Shown here: one piece after another, positions 17,013-25,080 of the stretch
Layout of the letters: every line of letters begins with the position of its first letter
Numbering within the stretch: position 1 is the stretch's first letter
DNA from: Streptomyces sp. P9-A2
GTDB lineage: Bacteria; Actinomycetota; Actinomycetes; Streptomycetales; Streptomycetaceae
Reading direction: 5' to 3'
Length of the DNA: 64,000 bases
Assembly (NCBI RefSeq): GCF_036634175.1
Contig: NZ_JAZIFX010000001.1
Location: forward strand, 3,472,001 to 3,536,000
Notes under the pieces: model-generated
Told to the model about the DNA's origin: nothing
The model's database searches: none
What the model saw: only the letters and a program-made list of their open reading frames with translations
Translations under genes and position numbers: made by a program

Positions 17013-17447
17013 ATGAGCGCACAGACCTACCTGGCGTACGACTACCCGCTGCTGAGCGCTTTCTGGACCATGTTCTGGTTCTTCCTGTGGATCATGTGGT
17101 TCGTCCTGCTCTTCCGGATCATCACCGACATCTTCCGCGACGACCGGCTGAGCGGCTGGGCGAAGACCGGCTGGCTGGTGTTCTGCATCGTCCTGCCCTT
17201 CCTGGGCGTGTTCGTCTACGTGATCGCCCGCGGCAAGAACATGGGCCGCCGAGAGGTCTCCCAGGCACGCGCGCAGCAGGAGGAGTTCAACGCCTACATC
17301 AGGAAGACCGCGACCGACGGCCGGTCCAGCAGCGTCGACGAGCTCGCCAGGCTGTCCGAGATCCGCGCCCACGGCGACATCACGGACGAGGAGTTCCGCA
17401 GGGCGAAGGAACTGGTCCTGACCGGCCACGGTCCGGCGGAGCACTAG
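17013..17447 (+). CDS. Membrane protein with PLDc_N-type helices and a C-terminal SHOCT domain
   Basis: 144 residues. Two hydrophobic helices (about 14-42 and 52-72; WFVLLFRIITDIFRDD links them) match the PLDc_N module of small bacterial membrane proteins. A cytoplasmic coiled stretch follows. The C-terminus (about 108-138) is a SHOCT motif, ELARLSEIRAHGDITDEEF, thought to mediate oligomerisation. The ATG has CGGAGGACGG upstream. Many Streptomyces have several such proteins, often induced by stress; the function is unknown. Confidence 0.85.
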   Translation: MSAQTYLAYDYPLLSAFWTMFWFFLWIMWFVLLFRIITDIFRDDRLSGWAKTGWLVFCIVLPFLGVFVYVIARGKNMGRREVSQARAQQEEFNAYIRKTATDGRSSSVDELARLSEIRAHGDITDEEFRRAKELVLTGHGPAEH

Positions 17448-17508
17448 GCCCCCCACCCCCCGCACCCCCAGTCGTCGAGCACCCGCACACCACGAAACGA
17501 GGCGCAGG

Positions 17509-17958
17509 ATGAGCGCGACGCACACCGGGCCGGTACACACGGCGAGGCAGGAATGGGCGACCGGCCTGACCGTCTTCGCGGCCGTGATGCTCTTCCTCGT
17601 CGGCCTGCTCGACCTCCTCCGGGGCATCATGGCCATCGCCGAGGACGACGTCTTCGTCACGACACCCCACTACGTGTTCGAGTTCGACCTGACCAGCTGG
17701 GGCTGGATCCACCTCGTTCTGGGCGTGATCGCCGTGATCGTCAGCATCGGACTGCTCCGGACCGCGACATGGGCGCGCGTCACCGGTGTGGCCATCGCCG
17801 GACTCGTCATCATCGCCAACTTCCTCTCCATGCCGTACTACCCGTTGTGGTCGGTCGTGATGATCGCCATCTCGGGCTTCATCATCTGGGCCCTGTGCGT
17901 GGTCGAGCGCGGCAACCTCTCCGACCTGTCGGGGGAGCGCACACCGCGCGACGGGTGA
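17509..17958 (+). CDS. DUF7144-family four-span membrane protein
   Basis: 149 residues with four membrane spans (about 18-38, 60-82, 86-108 and 112-135). Family signatures are the GLTVFAAVMLFLVGLLDLL first span and the WGWIHLVLGVIAVIVSIGL segment. These proteins are common in actinobacteria and often sit near SHOCT proteins and general-stress genes. Function is not known. The ribosome site is a weak GAGGCGCAGG. Likely cotranscribed with the SHOCT gene 61 bp upstream. Confidence 0.85.
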   Translation: MSATHTGPVHTARQEWATGLTVFAAVMLFLVGLLDLLRGIMAIAEDDVFVTTPHYVFEFDLTSWGWIHLVLGVIAVIVSIGLLRTATWARVTGVAIAGLVIIANFLSMPYYPLWSVVMIAISGFIIWALCVVERGNLSDLSGERTPRDG

Positions 17959-18038
17959 GGCAGCCCCGGCACCGCGCGGACGGCATTGGCAGGACAGGGC
18001 CGACGCGTGCCCGGGAGCGCGAGGAGAAGGGCCGACAG

Positions 18039-19451
18039 GTGGAACGGCACAGAGGTGACACGAGGGGGCCGGACCGGGCAGGGGCCGCGACCGCACGCGA
18101 AGGCGGTGCCGGACGGGCCCGCCTCGCCCTGCTCGCCCTCCTGGGAAGCATCCTGGTGCCGCTCGTCGCCGCCGGCCTGCGGAGCGTGCTGTGGGTACTG
18201 GTCGGCATCGCGGGGCTCGCGCTCACCGCCGTCGGCGTGTGGTGGGTCCTGGCCCACACGGGTGCGCTCCGCGTCCTCGGGGCGGTCCTGTCGGTGGCGG
18301 CCCCGGTCACCGTGCTCGCCCTGTACGCCGCGTTCGGCATGCTGGGGCCGGCTCTGTTGTCCCTGGCCCTGTGGGCGCTGGCCGTCACGGCGGCACGTAC
18401 GGCCCCGGCACCCGGTCGCACCCTCTCCGGACAGGCTGTCGCCGAGGACCCCCACGCCCCCTGGATCCTCATGAATCCGCGCTCCGGCGGCGGCAAGGTG
18501 GACCGTTTCCATCTGGTGGAGAAGGCGCGGGCGGCGGGCTGCAAGGTGGTCCTGCTCGGCGAGGGCCTGCCGGGCCAGAACGTCGCCGAGCTGGCCCGGC
18601 AGGCCGTCGCCGAGGGAGCCGACCTGCTGGCGGTGGCGGGAGGCGACGGCACCCAGGCACTGGTGGCCGAGGTCGCGGCGCGCCACGACCTGCCCTTCGT
18701 GGTCGTCCCCGCGGGCACCCGCAACCACTTCGCCCTCGACCTCGGCCTCGACCGCGACGACCCGGCCGCAGCTCTGCAAGCCCTGACCGACGGCGTCGAA
18801 CTCCGCGTCGACCTCGGGTACGCCGCGGACCGGGTCTTCGTCAACAACGCCTCGTTCGGAACGTACGCGTCCGTCGTCACCGACCCCGCGTACCGGGATG
18901 CCAAGGCCCGCACGACCCTGCGTGCCCTCCCCGGCCTCCTCACCGGCGAGGCCGCGCTCAGGTTGCGGATACGGGCCGGCCGCACACGCGTCGACGGGCT
19001 CCAGGCCCTGCTCGTCAGCAACAACCCCTACGGACGTGCCGTCGACGCGGCCCGTCCGGGGCGCAGGGAGCGGCTGGACTCGGGGCTTCTCGGCCTGGTG
19101 TGCGTGCGGGTCGGCACCACCGCCGAGGCGGCGCGCATCGTGCGCGGTCCGCGCTCCGGGGAGCTCGTCCGGCTGAACGCCGGGGAAGTCGTCGTCGAAG
19201 CCGGCACGGACACCCTCCCGGTCGGCATCGACGGAGAACACGTCGTCCTGCCGTCACCCGTCGTGTGCCGCAGCGCGCCCGGTGCACTCCGGGTCCGCGT
19301 GCCGCGCAGCCGCCCGCACACGCTGCGGGGCGGCGGAGCGACGGCCGACTGGCCGCGCGTGGCACGGTTGGCGCTGGGCAGTCTGTTCCCGGCCCGAGGA
19401 CAGCACCGGATTTCCGGCCCAGGGCCGGCTCGTGGCGGCCGCGACGGCTGA
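18039..19451 (+). CDS. Membrane-anchored diacylglycerol/sphingosine-kinase-type lipid kinase (YegS/DgkB superfamily)
   Basis: 470 residues. Three or four hydrophobic segments in residues 25-125 anchor the protein. The kinase domain starts near 143 with NPRSGGGK, contains the nucleotide loop GGDGTQ near 205-210 and the GTRNHFALDLG motif near 227-237, and ends with the beta-rich lipid-binding lobe. Members phosphorylate diacylglycerol or related lipids. The GTG at 18039 is chosen because GAGGAGAAGG stands eight bases before it. It closes the run of membrane proteins and is followed by a small LapA-like protein. A 164-bp piece of this gene (18379-18543) is duplicated in broken form at 21861. Confidence 0.88.
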   Translation: MERHRGDTRGPDRAGAATAREGGAGRARLALLALLGSILVPLVAAGLRSVLWVLVGIAGLALTAVGVWWVLAHTGALRVLGAVLSVAAPVTVLALYAAFGMLGPALLSLALWALAVTAARTAPAPGRTLSGQAVAEDPHAPWILMNPRSGGGKVDRFHLVEKARAAGCKVVLLGEGLPGQNVAELARQAVAEGADLLAVAGGDGTQALVAEVAARHDLPFVVVPAGTRNHFALDLGLDRDDPAAALQALTDGVELRVDLGYAADRVFVNNASFGTYASVVTDPAYRDAKARTTLRALPGLLTGEAALRLRIRAGRTRVDGLQALLVSNNPYGRAVDAARPGRRERLDSGLLGLVCVRVGTTAEAARIVRGPRSGELVRLNAGEVVVEAGTDTLPVGIDGEHVVLPSPVVCRSAPGALRVRVPRSRPHTLRGGGATADWPRVARLALGSLFPARGQHRISGPGPARGGRDG

Positions 19452-19675
19452 CTCGGTGTTCGAAGGGGTTTGATTCCTCCGAACCGCCCCTACCAGCCGT
19501 GCACCCCTACGCTTTCGCCCGACCCGACGCACGCTCCCGCCTCTCCTATCGCCGCGAATACGACCACGCCGGGAAAGGCACGACCGGCCGCTGCGCCCGC
19601 ACGGCGCCCTCGGTGGCGCGCCATGTAAGGAGAGAGGACGCTGGACGCGAGGGCACTCCTAGGGAGAGACATCCC

Positions 19676-19924
19676 ATGACCCGGACCAAAGATCCCAAGG
19701 CTCGTACGCCGTTCCTTTCCCGTCCCGGCGTCCGCCGCCTCGTACCGTTCGTTCTGATCACCGCGATCGCTCTCGTCTTCATCTTCGAGAACCGCGCGAG
19801 TGTCGAGATCCGCCTTCTCGTTCCGATGGTGACCATGCCTCTGTGGGGCGCCCTCCTCATCGCCTGGGGCCTCGGCATGCTCGCCTGTCTCTTCACCGTG
19901 CGTCGACGGTCGAACCGGCGCTGA
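19676..19924 (+). CDS. Small LapA/DUF1049-domain membrane protein
   Basis: 82 residues with two membrane spans (about 22-40 and 52-72) around a FENRASVEIRLL loop, the standard LapA-domain pattern. In proteobacteria LapA helps lipopolysaccharide assembly; in Streptomyces, which has none, the domain may act in envelope maintenance. AGGGAGAG precedes the ATG. Its separate 225-bp leader suggests its own promoter. Confidence 0.8.
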   Translation: MTRTKDPKARTPFLSRPGVRRLVPFVLITAIALVFIFENRASVEIRLLVPMVTMPLWGALLIAWGLGMLACLFTVRRRSNRR

Positions 19925-20184
19925 CGACAGCCGGGGCAGGTCCCCGCGCCGTCTCGCTTTCCGCCGCTCCGAACCACGACCCGAACCACGATCCGGAACC
20001 GGTGGGCGACGGCTGGGCTCCACGGCCCGTTTCCAGCGTCTTCCGGCCGTCCCCGCACCGCGGTCGGCAGGCGTGGCGGGTGCGGTCCAGTGTGCTCGTG
20101 GTGCTCGTGGTGCTCATGGTCGGCCTCGAGGGATTCGTCGCCGCCGTCGCGGCGGCCGGTATCCGTACGTGCCACGATGCCGGC

Positions 20185-20370
20185 ATGCGGGTCATCGTGG
20201 TGGGCGCGGGGCAGGTCGGTCACACCGTGGTGAAGTCGCTCGCCGAGACGCCCGAGTGCGCGGTGATCGACATCGACGAGACGCGTCTGGAGGCCGTGTC
20301 GCACGCCTACGACGTTCAGCCCCGCAGCGAGCCCTGTCGTCGCCTCCATGGGGACACGTTCAAGGAGTGA
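20185..20370 (+). pseudogene. TrkA-N (potassium channel RCK) fragment
   Basis: The frame begins like the Rossmann NAD-binding domain of Trk/Ktr potassium-uptake regulators: MRVIVVGAGQVGHTVVKSLA with the GxGxxG loop, then AVIDIDETRLEAVSHAYDVQ. After about 44 residues the homology is lost and a stop follows at residue 62, while intact TrkA proteins are over 220 residues. It lies between the LapA gene and a convergent acyltransferase, in a region showing other deletion joints. Confidence 0.7.
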
Positions 20371-20391
20371 CGAGGAGCACGCCGCGGAGGA

Positions 20392-21522
20392 CTACAGGGT
20401 GCGCACGGGCTCCGGTACGGGTGGTACGTGGGCAGGTATCCGCTCCGACTGCTGCGGTCCGGGCGTGGCGGGGGCGAACAGCCAGCCGGTGGACGGCCGG
20501 GTCAGCGGACGGACCAGGTGGCGCACCGGCGGGGAACCGAGCACCATCGTCAGCAGAACCGCGCACAGCACCAGGCCGACGATCTCGACCGGGGTGTTCA
20601 CCCGTGATATCCAGCCCAGTTCCCGGAACGGCAAGATGACCAGCGGGTGCAGTAGGTAGATCGTGAACCCGCCGGCGCCCAACGTGCTGATCAGTGGCAG
20701 CCGCCGCCGGGGCATCAGCCGCAGCAGACAGAGCACCAGGGCCGCGGCCGAGGCCAGCACCAGCAGTCGGACGACCCAGGCCCATTCCAGGCTCAGCGGG
20801 TCGGCGGCGGAGTAAGAATGGCGCATGGAAAGCCAGTTGCCCTTGATGTCCCTGTGCCACAGCCACCCCACGACGCAGGAGGCAAGGATCCCGGCGACCG
20901 CCACGAACAGGCTCCAGCGGCTGGTGAACCAGGTGTTCAGGGAGCCCTGGCCGATCCGCCAGCCGAGATAGAACAGTGGAAGGTAGACAAGCGTGCGGCT
21001 CGCCGAGAAGGCCAGCCCGAACTCCTCGATATACCCCACGGCGAGGGCGACGCCCGTGGTGACGAGCAGTGGGTGACGTAGCTGGACCACCAACGGCAGG
21101 AGCAGCCGCCAGAAGAAGAGGGACATCAGGAACCACAGAGTCCACGGCAGTTGGACGACATGCACGATGAACTCGTCGCCCAGCCAGTACTTCTCCAGCG
21201 AGTAGAGCAAGCTGAACGCGAGTGCGGGCAGCACGATGCTCTGCAGCAGGGTACGCAGGGAACGGGGGCCGAGCGGCCCCGCGTTGCTGAACACACCGGC
21301 CAACATGACGAAGGCAGGCACCCGGAAGGCCCAGCTGGCGATGTGGAAGGAGTGCAGCACGTCTTCTCGCGCCAGGAGGCTGCCGCCGGTGTGCAGAATC
21401 ACGATCAGCAAGGCGGAGAGGAACCGGGTGTTGTCCCACCACGGATTCCTGGCCCGGTCCACTCCGCCGACGCGGTTGGTGGAGACAGTGGTGACACGTC
21501 TCGGGAGTGGCTTGTCCATCAT
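20392..21522 (-). CDS. Acyltransferase-3 family membrane protein
   Basis: 376 residues with ten or so membrane spans. The first span carries the family motif WDNTRFLSALLIVILHTGG with the catalytic-type histidine after LLIVIL. Arg-rich loops follow between spans, and the last spans have IYLLHPLVILP. These enzymes move acyl groups (acetyl, succinyl) onto exported sugars or peptidoglycan. The ATG at 21522 (or the next at 21519) has CAGGAG upstream; the frame continues upstream only because the att-like repeat happens to be open. It stands alone on the minus strand, so the substrate is unknown. Confidence 0.85.
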   Translation of the reverse strand: MMDKPLPRRVTTVSTNRVGGVDRARNPWWDNTRFLSALLIVILHTGGSLLAREDVLHSFHIASWAFRVPAFVMLAGVFSNAGPLGPRSLRTLLQSIVLPALAFSLLYSLEKYWLGDEFIVHVVQLPWTLWFLMSLFFWRLLLPLVVQLRHPLLVTTGVALAVGYIEEFGLAFSASRTLVYLPLFYLGWRIGQGSLNTWFTSRWSLFVAVAGILASCVVGWLWHRDIKGNWLSMRHSYSAADPLSLEWAWVVRLLVLASAAALVLCLLRLMPRRRLPLISTLGAGGFTIYLLHPLVILPFRELGWISRVNTPVEIVGLVLCAVLLTMVLGSPPVRHLVRPLTRPSTGWLFAPATPGPQQSERIPAHVPPVPEPVRTL

Positions 21523-21860
21523 GGCGGCGGGCTCCTGACAGCGGCTCTGCAGTGGAAATGGCCGCCGCACCGGTGCTCGACTTGACGGGGCTGAGCACAC
21601 CGTGCCGATCTTCGTCAAGGGCCCGGTTGCCGGCTCAGGTTCATACGGTGAACTCCACATGTACACCAGAAGCCCCAACGCACCTCTCGCCGGCGTCCCC
21701 GCCGCACTGCCCGTCCCGTCCGTGTTCTCGGTTCTGCGGAGTCCACCCACCAGCGGGATCACGAAGGGATTCAGCAACGGGTTCGGGCCGGACGGGACGG
21801 AGAGCCGCTGAACCGGTCGCAAGAATCGAGGGACACGGAGACCGGGCACAGCAGGGCGCC
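21523..21860. other. Non-coding stretch upstream of the acyltransferase
   Basis: Probably contains the acyltransferase promoter. An imperfect inverted repeat (GGTGCTC...GAGCACACC) lies at about 21572-21600. No gene is supported. Confidence 0.45.
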
Positions 21861-22024
21861 GGCCGTCACGGCGGCACGTACGGCCCCGGCACCCGGTCGC
21901 GCCCTCTCCGGACAGGCTGTCGTCAAGGAGCCCCGCGCCCCCTGGATCCTCATGAATCCGCGCTCCGGCGGCGGCAAGGCAGGCTGTTTCCAGCCGACGG
22001 AGAAGGGCCGGGCGGCGGGCTGCC
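21861..22024 (+). pseudogene. Broken duplicate of the window's own lipid-kinase gene
   Basis: This 164-bp segment is nearly identical to 18379-18543, including the codons for APWILMNPRSGGGK, but carries substitutions and ends after the nucleotide loop. It continues for about 40 bp into sequence resembling 19932-19968, so pieces originally 1.4 kb apart are fused. It then runs into repeat copy 3. It has no start and cannot make a kinase. Confidence 0.85.
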
Positions 22025-22068
22025 GGGGCAAGTCCCTGCGCCGTCCCGCTTTCCGACGGCCCTCGCCA

Positions 22069-22246
22069 GAACGGGTTCAGCACACATGAGGCCGGGGAAC
22101 CTCGTGAGCACGTGCGAACCACTGAGGCGTGTTCTCCCCGGCCAGACACCCCCAGGTTGACGTTTCCGCAGGTCTCAGCCCCGCCCGGGGGAAGTCCCCC
22201 GAAGCGGGTTTCGCGGGTTCCGATCCTGCCGGGGCACAGAGAAAAA
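22069..22246 (+). repeat. Dispersed att-like repeat, copy 3 (with decayed tRNA 3' half)
   Basis: Same layout as copy 2: a 105-bp common part, then GAAGCGGGT and a T-arm/acceptor end (about 22197-22236). Here the T-stem is GCGGG/CCTGC, the T-loop TTCCGAT, one acceptor G is lost and the CCT anticodon has become CCC, so the tRNA part is more decayed. An integrase remnant adjoins on the right. Confidence 0.8.
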
Positions 22247-22284
22247 GGGCCGGTTCAGGAGGGTCTCCTCCCAGGCCGGCCCTT
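22245..22284. terminator. Nested hairpin after repeat copy 3
   Basis: AAGGGCCGG and CCGGCCCTT form a 9-bp outer stem, and GGAGG/CCTCC an inner stem. Position matches the hairpin after copy 2, though the sequence differs. Confidence 0.75.
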
Positions 22285-22317
22285 CGTCGTTCCGGGCGCC
22301 GCGCCACGCACGTGCCA

Positions 22318-22545
22318 TTACGTCCGCTCGGCGCCCTCTCCGGAGGAGCCCGATGCCGCTCCCCCACCGCCCCGGACCATGGCACCGAGCCGGTCGGCGA
22401 CGGCCCGGTCACGGTCACTGGTCATGTGCTGGTGGATCAGCGCGGCCCGTGGGCTGCTGTGGCCCGTCCGCCTCATCGACCGTCGTGTGCCGGTCCCGGC
22501 CGTGGAGGCCGACGTGTCGCCCGTGCACCGTACATGTGGAAGTGC
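22318..22545 (-). pseudogene. Site-specific tyrosine integrase, C-terminal remnant
   Basis: The minus strand reads RSMRRTGHSSPRAALIHQHM then TSDRDRAVADRLGAMV and stops at 22318. This is the end of actinobacterial phage/plasmid integrases, with the GHSS active-site histidine motif; the usual catalytic tyrosine in IYQH is replaced by histidine (IHQH). Upstream, TAGTG and a GARATR segment keep homology but with a frame break near 22535, and nothing earlier survives. It lies 70 bp from the tRNA 3' half, the normal place for an element's int gene. Confidence 0.75.
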
Positions 22546-22593
22546 GCGGTGTTGCCCGAAGACGGTTGTCCCGGGCCGCCGCGGCCTCGTCGG

Positions 22594-23661
22594 TCAGCAG
22601 GCGCCGGCCGGTTCGGAGGTCTGGCAGACATTGTTGATGAACTTGTTGTCCTTACCCTTGTCGTCGCGGGTGGCCAGGTCCGCCGGGAGGTTTCCCAGCA
22701 CGAGGTTGTCGCGGACGACGTTCCGGTCGTTGGAGACGCCGTCCATGCTGCCGAACACGACGATCCCGCCGGAATACGGCGAGTCACCCACGTTGCCGCG
22801 GACCACGTTCTGCGTCACCAGCGCCTTCTCCGTACCGACGAGGACGATGCCGACCCCCTGGAGGTGGGGCAGGCGCGCGGCGGCGGGGCAGTACGTGTTG
22901 TTCTCGTAGACCGCGTTGCGGCGGATGGTCAGGTCGCCCGCCGTGCGCGGCAGCACGACGAAGACACCTGCGCAGTTCTCGGTGATGACGTTGTGCTCGA
23001 CGGTGAGATTCCCGAGTCGGCGGGTGGTCATGCCGATCCGGTTGCCCGTCAGGCGGTTGCCGCTGATCACCGTGCCACGGGTGTCGAAGGTCTTGCTCTC
23101 CGCGTCGGCCTCGAACACGTTGGCGGTGTAGAGTCCGGCGTCGCCGTTGCCGCTTGCGGTGTTGTAGCGGAGCGAGGCGCGGGTGGAGCGATCCTGCGCG
23201 ATGCCCCACCGGCCGTTGTCCCGGGCGGTCACCCGGTGGACTTTCAGTTGGTCGGTGCGCGTGGCCGAGACACCGTTCTTCTTGAACCCTTCGACGGTCA
23301 GCGACTGGACCCTCACCCCGGTGACGGGGTGCTCGTCCGTGCCGGTGACACAGATGCCGTCCCCCGCCTCGGCGCACGCACTCCGCGCCTCCTCGTCCTT
23401 CCCGGGCGCGATCACGGTCTGCTCACCCGCGCCCCGGAGGGTCAGCGGCTTGGTGATCGTGACGCTTCCGCGGTAGGTGCCCCGCGTCAGGACGATGGTG
23501 GCTCCGGGTGCGGCCGCGTCGACGGCCTTCTGGATGGACTGGCCCGGATGAACCACTCTCTCGGGTCCGCTGCGGGCGGAGGCGGCCGGAGCGAGGGCAC
23601 CCATCCCGATGACGAGGGGTGCGATGGCGCAACCGAGGCATGTGACCTGGTATTTCCTCAT
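22594..23661 (-). CDS. Secreted right-handed beta-helix (pectate-lyase-like fold) protein
   Basis: 355 residues. A signal peptide (MRKYQVTCLG, then a hydrophobic core and ALAPAASARS cleavage region) indicates export. The rest is a single-stranded right-handed beta-helix: HPGQSIQKAVDAAAPGATI opens it, as in NosD/pectate-lyase-like proteins, and repeated Asn/Gly turns (SGNRLTGNRIG, NVITENCAG, NVVRDNLVLGN) form the coils. A disulphide may link the final Cys residues (NNVCQTSEPAGAC). Polysaccharide binding or cleavage is plausible but no lyase active-site Arg/Asp set is evident. The ATG at 23661 is chosen to start the signal peptide. It is monocistronic. Confidence 0.85.
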   Translation of the reverse strand: MRKYQVTCLGCAIAPLVIGMGALAPAASARSGPERVVHPGQSIQKAVDAAAPGATIVLTRGTYRGSVTITKPLTLRGAGEQTVIAPGKDEEARSACAEAGDGICVTGTDEHPVTGVRVQSLTVEGFKKNGVSATRTDQLKVHRVTARDNGRWGIAQDRSTRASLRYNTASGNGDAGLYTANVFEADAESKTFDTRGTVISGNRLTGNRIGMTTRRLGNLTVEHNVITENCAGVFVVLPRTAGDLTIRRNAVYENNTYCPAAARLPHLQGVGIVLVGTEKALVTQNVVRGNVGDSPYSGGIVVFGSMDGVSNDRNVVRDNLVLGNLPADLATRDDKGKDNKFINNVCQTSEPAGAC

Positions 23662-23933
23662 GAGCCCGACGCTATGGGCCACTCCCGCGACATCGCCACT
23701 CTTAGCGACCATATGGATATGAAAAGTCACCGATCGGACTTATTTCCCGGCGCCGCAGGGCGTACAGCTATTCACCTCATGGCTTCAGCTGTCTCCTGCC
23801 ACCCGACGGGGCGGCCGTGGACGTGCGCGGGGACGACACGACGTCCCACTGGAGTGTCGGCGCCCGTCCGCCGGATCACGCCGGCGCCGGCCCCCGCGCC
23901 TCCGCGCCTCCGGCATGATCCGCCGGACAGACC
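23662..23933. other. Promoter region of the beta-helix gene and tail of the STAS gene
   Basis: AT-richer bases around 23700-23775 (with GATATGAAAAG-type sequence) probably hold the promoter of the exported beta-helix protein. No gene seen. Confidence 0.45.
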
Positions 23934-24311
23934 TCAAGGAACGAGGGCCTGGCTCAGGTCGGGGTAGCAGGTGATGAGTTCGTCGACGCGGACGAGTCGC
24001 AGGACGCGCAGTACGGGGACGGTGGGTGCGGCGAGTCGGATCCAGCCGTCGGCCGCGGTGACGTTCTTGTAGGCGACGATGAGGGTGTTGATGCCGCTGG
24101 AGTCCATGAAGGTGACCCCGCTCATGTCGACGACCACGCGGGGCCGGTCGGCAGTGAGTGTGTTCAGGGCCTGCCGCAGTGGTTCGCAGGTGTGGTGGTC
24201 GATCTCCCCGGTCAGGTGGAGCACGCGGACGCCGTCGATGGCGGCGGTCACGACCGACAGTCCGCCGCGCCGTCCGGCTTGTTCGCTGTCCGGTACTGAT
24301 TCCTCGGCCAT
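23934..24311 (-). CDS. STAS-domain anti-sigma-factor antagonist
   Basis: 125 residues. After a short variable head, the STAS fold runs from about 22 to 120. The phosphorylation site is in VTFMDSSGINTLI near residue 75-80, where a kinase-type anti-sigma factor would modify the serine; the unphosphorylated form then releases a sigma factor by binding the anti-sigma protein. An HTHCEPLRQAL-type helix (DHHTCEPLRQAL) follows strand 2. It is divergent from an anti-sigma-type ATPase 164 bp away, the natural candidate partner. Streptomyces has many such pairs, so the cognate sigma factor cannot be told. Confidence 0.88.
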   Translation of the reverse strand: MAEESVPDSEQAGRRGGLSVVTAAIDGVRVLHLTGEIDHHTCEPLRQALNTLTADRPRVVVDMSGVTFMDSSGINTLIVAYKNVTAADGWIRLAAPTVPVLRVLRLVRVDELITCYPDLSQALVP

Positions 24312-24475
24312 GTCGGTGATACTTGCACACCAGACCTTCCGCCCGAAGCGCTCCCCACGGCCGAAGCGATGCACCGGCGCCGGGAAAAAGAGCCCGGCAG
24401 GGGCGCACGCAGGGCGTGTACCGGCGCGAGTTCGGGTATGCGCGGAGGTGTGAGCCGGGAAGCGAAGGCGGTTGG

Positions 24476-24955
24476 ATGGAACCCGTGCCTACGGACGAGG
24501 ACGGATCCGCGCTGGACCGGCCGGCTCCACAGACCACAGTGGCCCTGGACGAGGAGGGCACGTCCATCGCCCAGGCCCGCCACCTCGCCGCGGACTTCCT
24601 CGCCCGGGTACAGGCCGAGCACGGCCTGCACGTCCCGCAGCGCGCTCTGGACCTGACACAGCTGGTGGTCAGCGAGCTGGTCACCAACGCACGCAAGTAC
24701 GCGCCGGGCCCCGTTCTGATGGACCTGCGCATCGCGGGCGACACGGTCGAGGTGGTGGTGTGGGACTCCGAACCGGCACTGCCGACGGCCCGGGCCACCG
24801 ACGCCGGGCGGGTGGGGCAGCACGGGCTGGAGATCGTCATGGCCGTCGCGCGGAGTCTCGTGGTCCAGCGCGAGCCCGGCGGCAAACGCGTCACCGCCCG
24901 CATCGCCCTGCTCGACGACCCGGCCGACAGCATCGCCGGGCGGGGCCCCGCCTGA
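24476..24955 (+). CDS. HATPase_c anti-sigma-type serine kinase (RsbW-like)
   Basis: 159 residues. The GHKL ATPase fold shows the N-box LVVSELVTNARKYA near 70-83 with the metal-binding Asn, the G1 box VWDSEP near 103, and the G2 region GRVGQHGLEIV near 121-130. Proteins of this kind bind sigma factors and phosphorylate STAS antagonists; the STAS gene diverges from the same intergenic region. The ATG lies after GAAGG. The neighbouring cold-shock genes may be only coincidental. Confidence 0.88.
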   Translation: MEPVPTDEDGSALDRPAPQTTVALDEEGTSIAQARHLAADFLARVQAEHGLHVPQRALDLTQLVVSELVTNARKYAPGPVLMDLRIAGDTVEVVVWDSEPALPTARATDAGRVGQHGLEIVMAVARSLVVQREPGGKRVTARIALLDDPADSIAGRGPA

Positions 24956-25080
24956 CGGTTCCACAGCGCTCAGGGTGGTCTCCCGGCGCACCGATGCCAC
25001 ACCGGCCGCCTTCACCGGTCCGGACCGTCGCCCTCGTGGTCGGAGTCCGGGCCGGGGCCGGGGATTCACGGACCAGCGGG

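Noticed and set aside
19452..19510. tRNA-like T-arm near GGGGTTTGATTCCTCC
   Set aside because: No acceptor, D or anticodon arms can be drawn around it.
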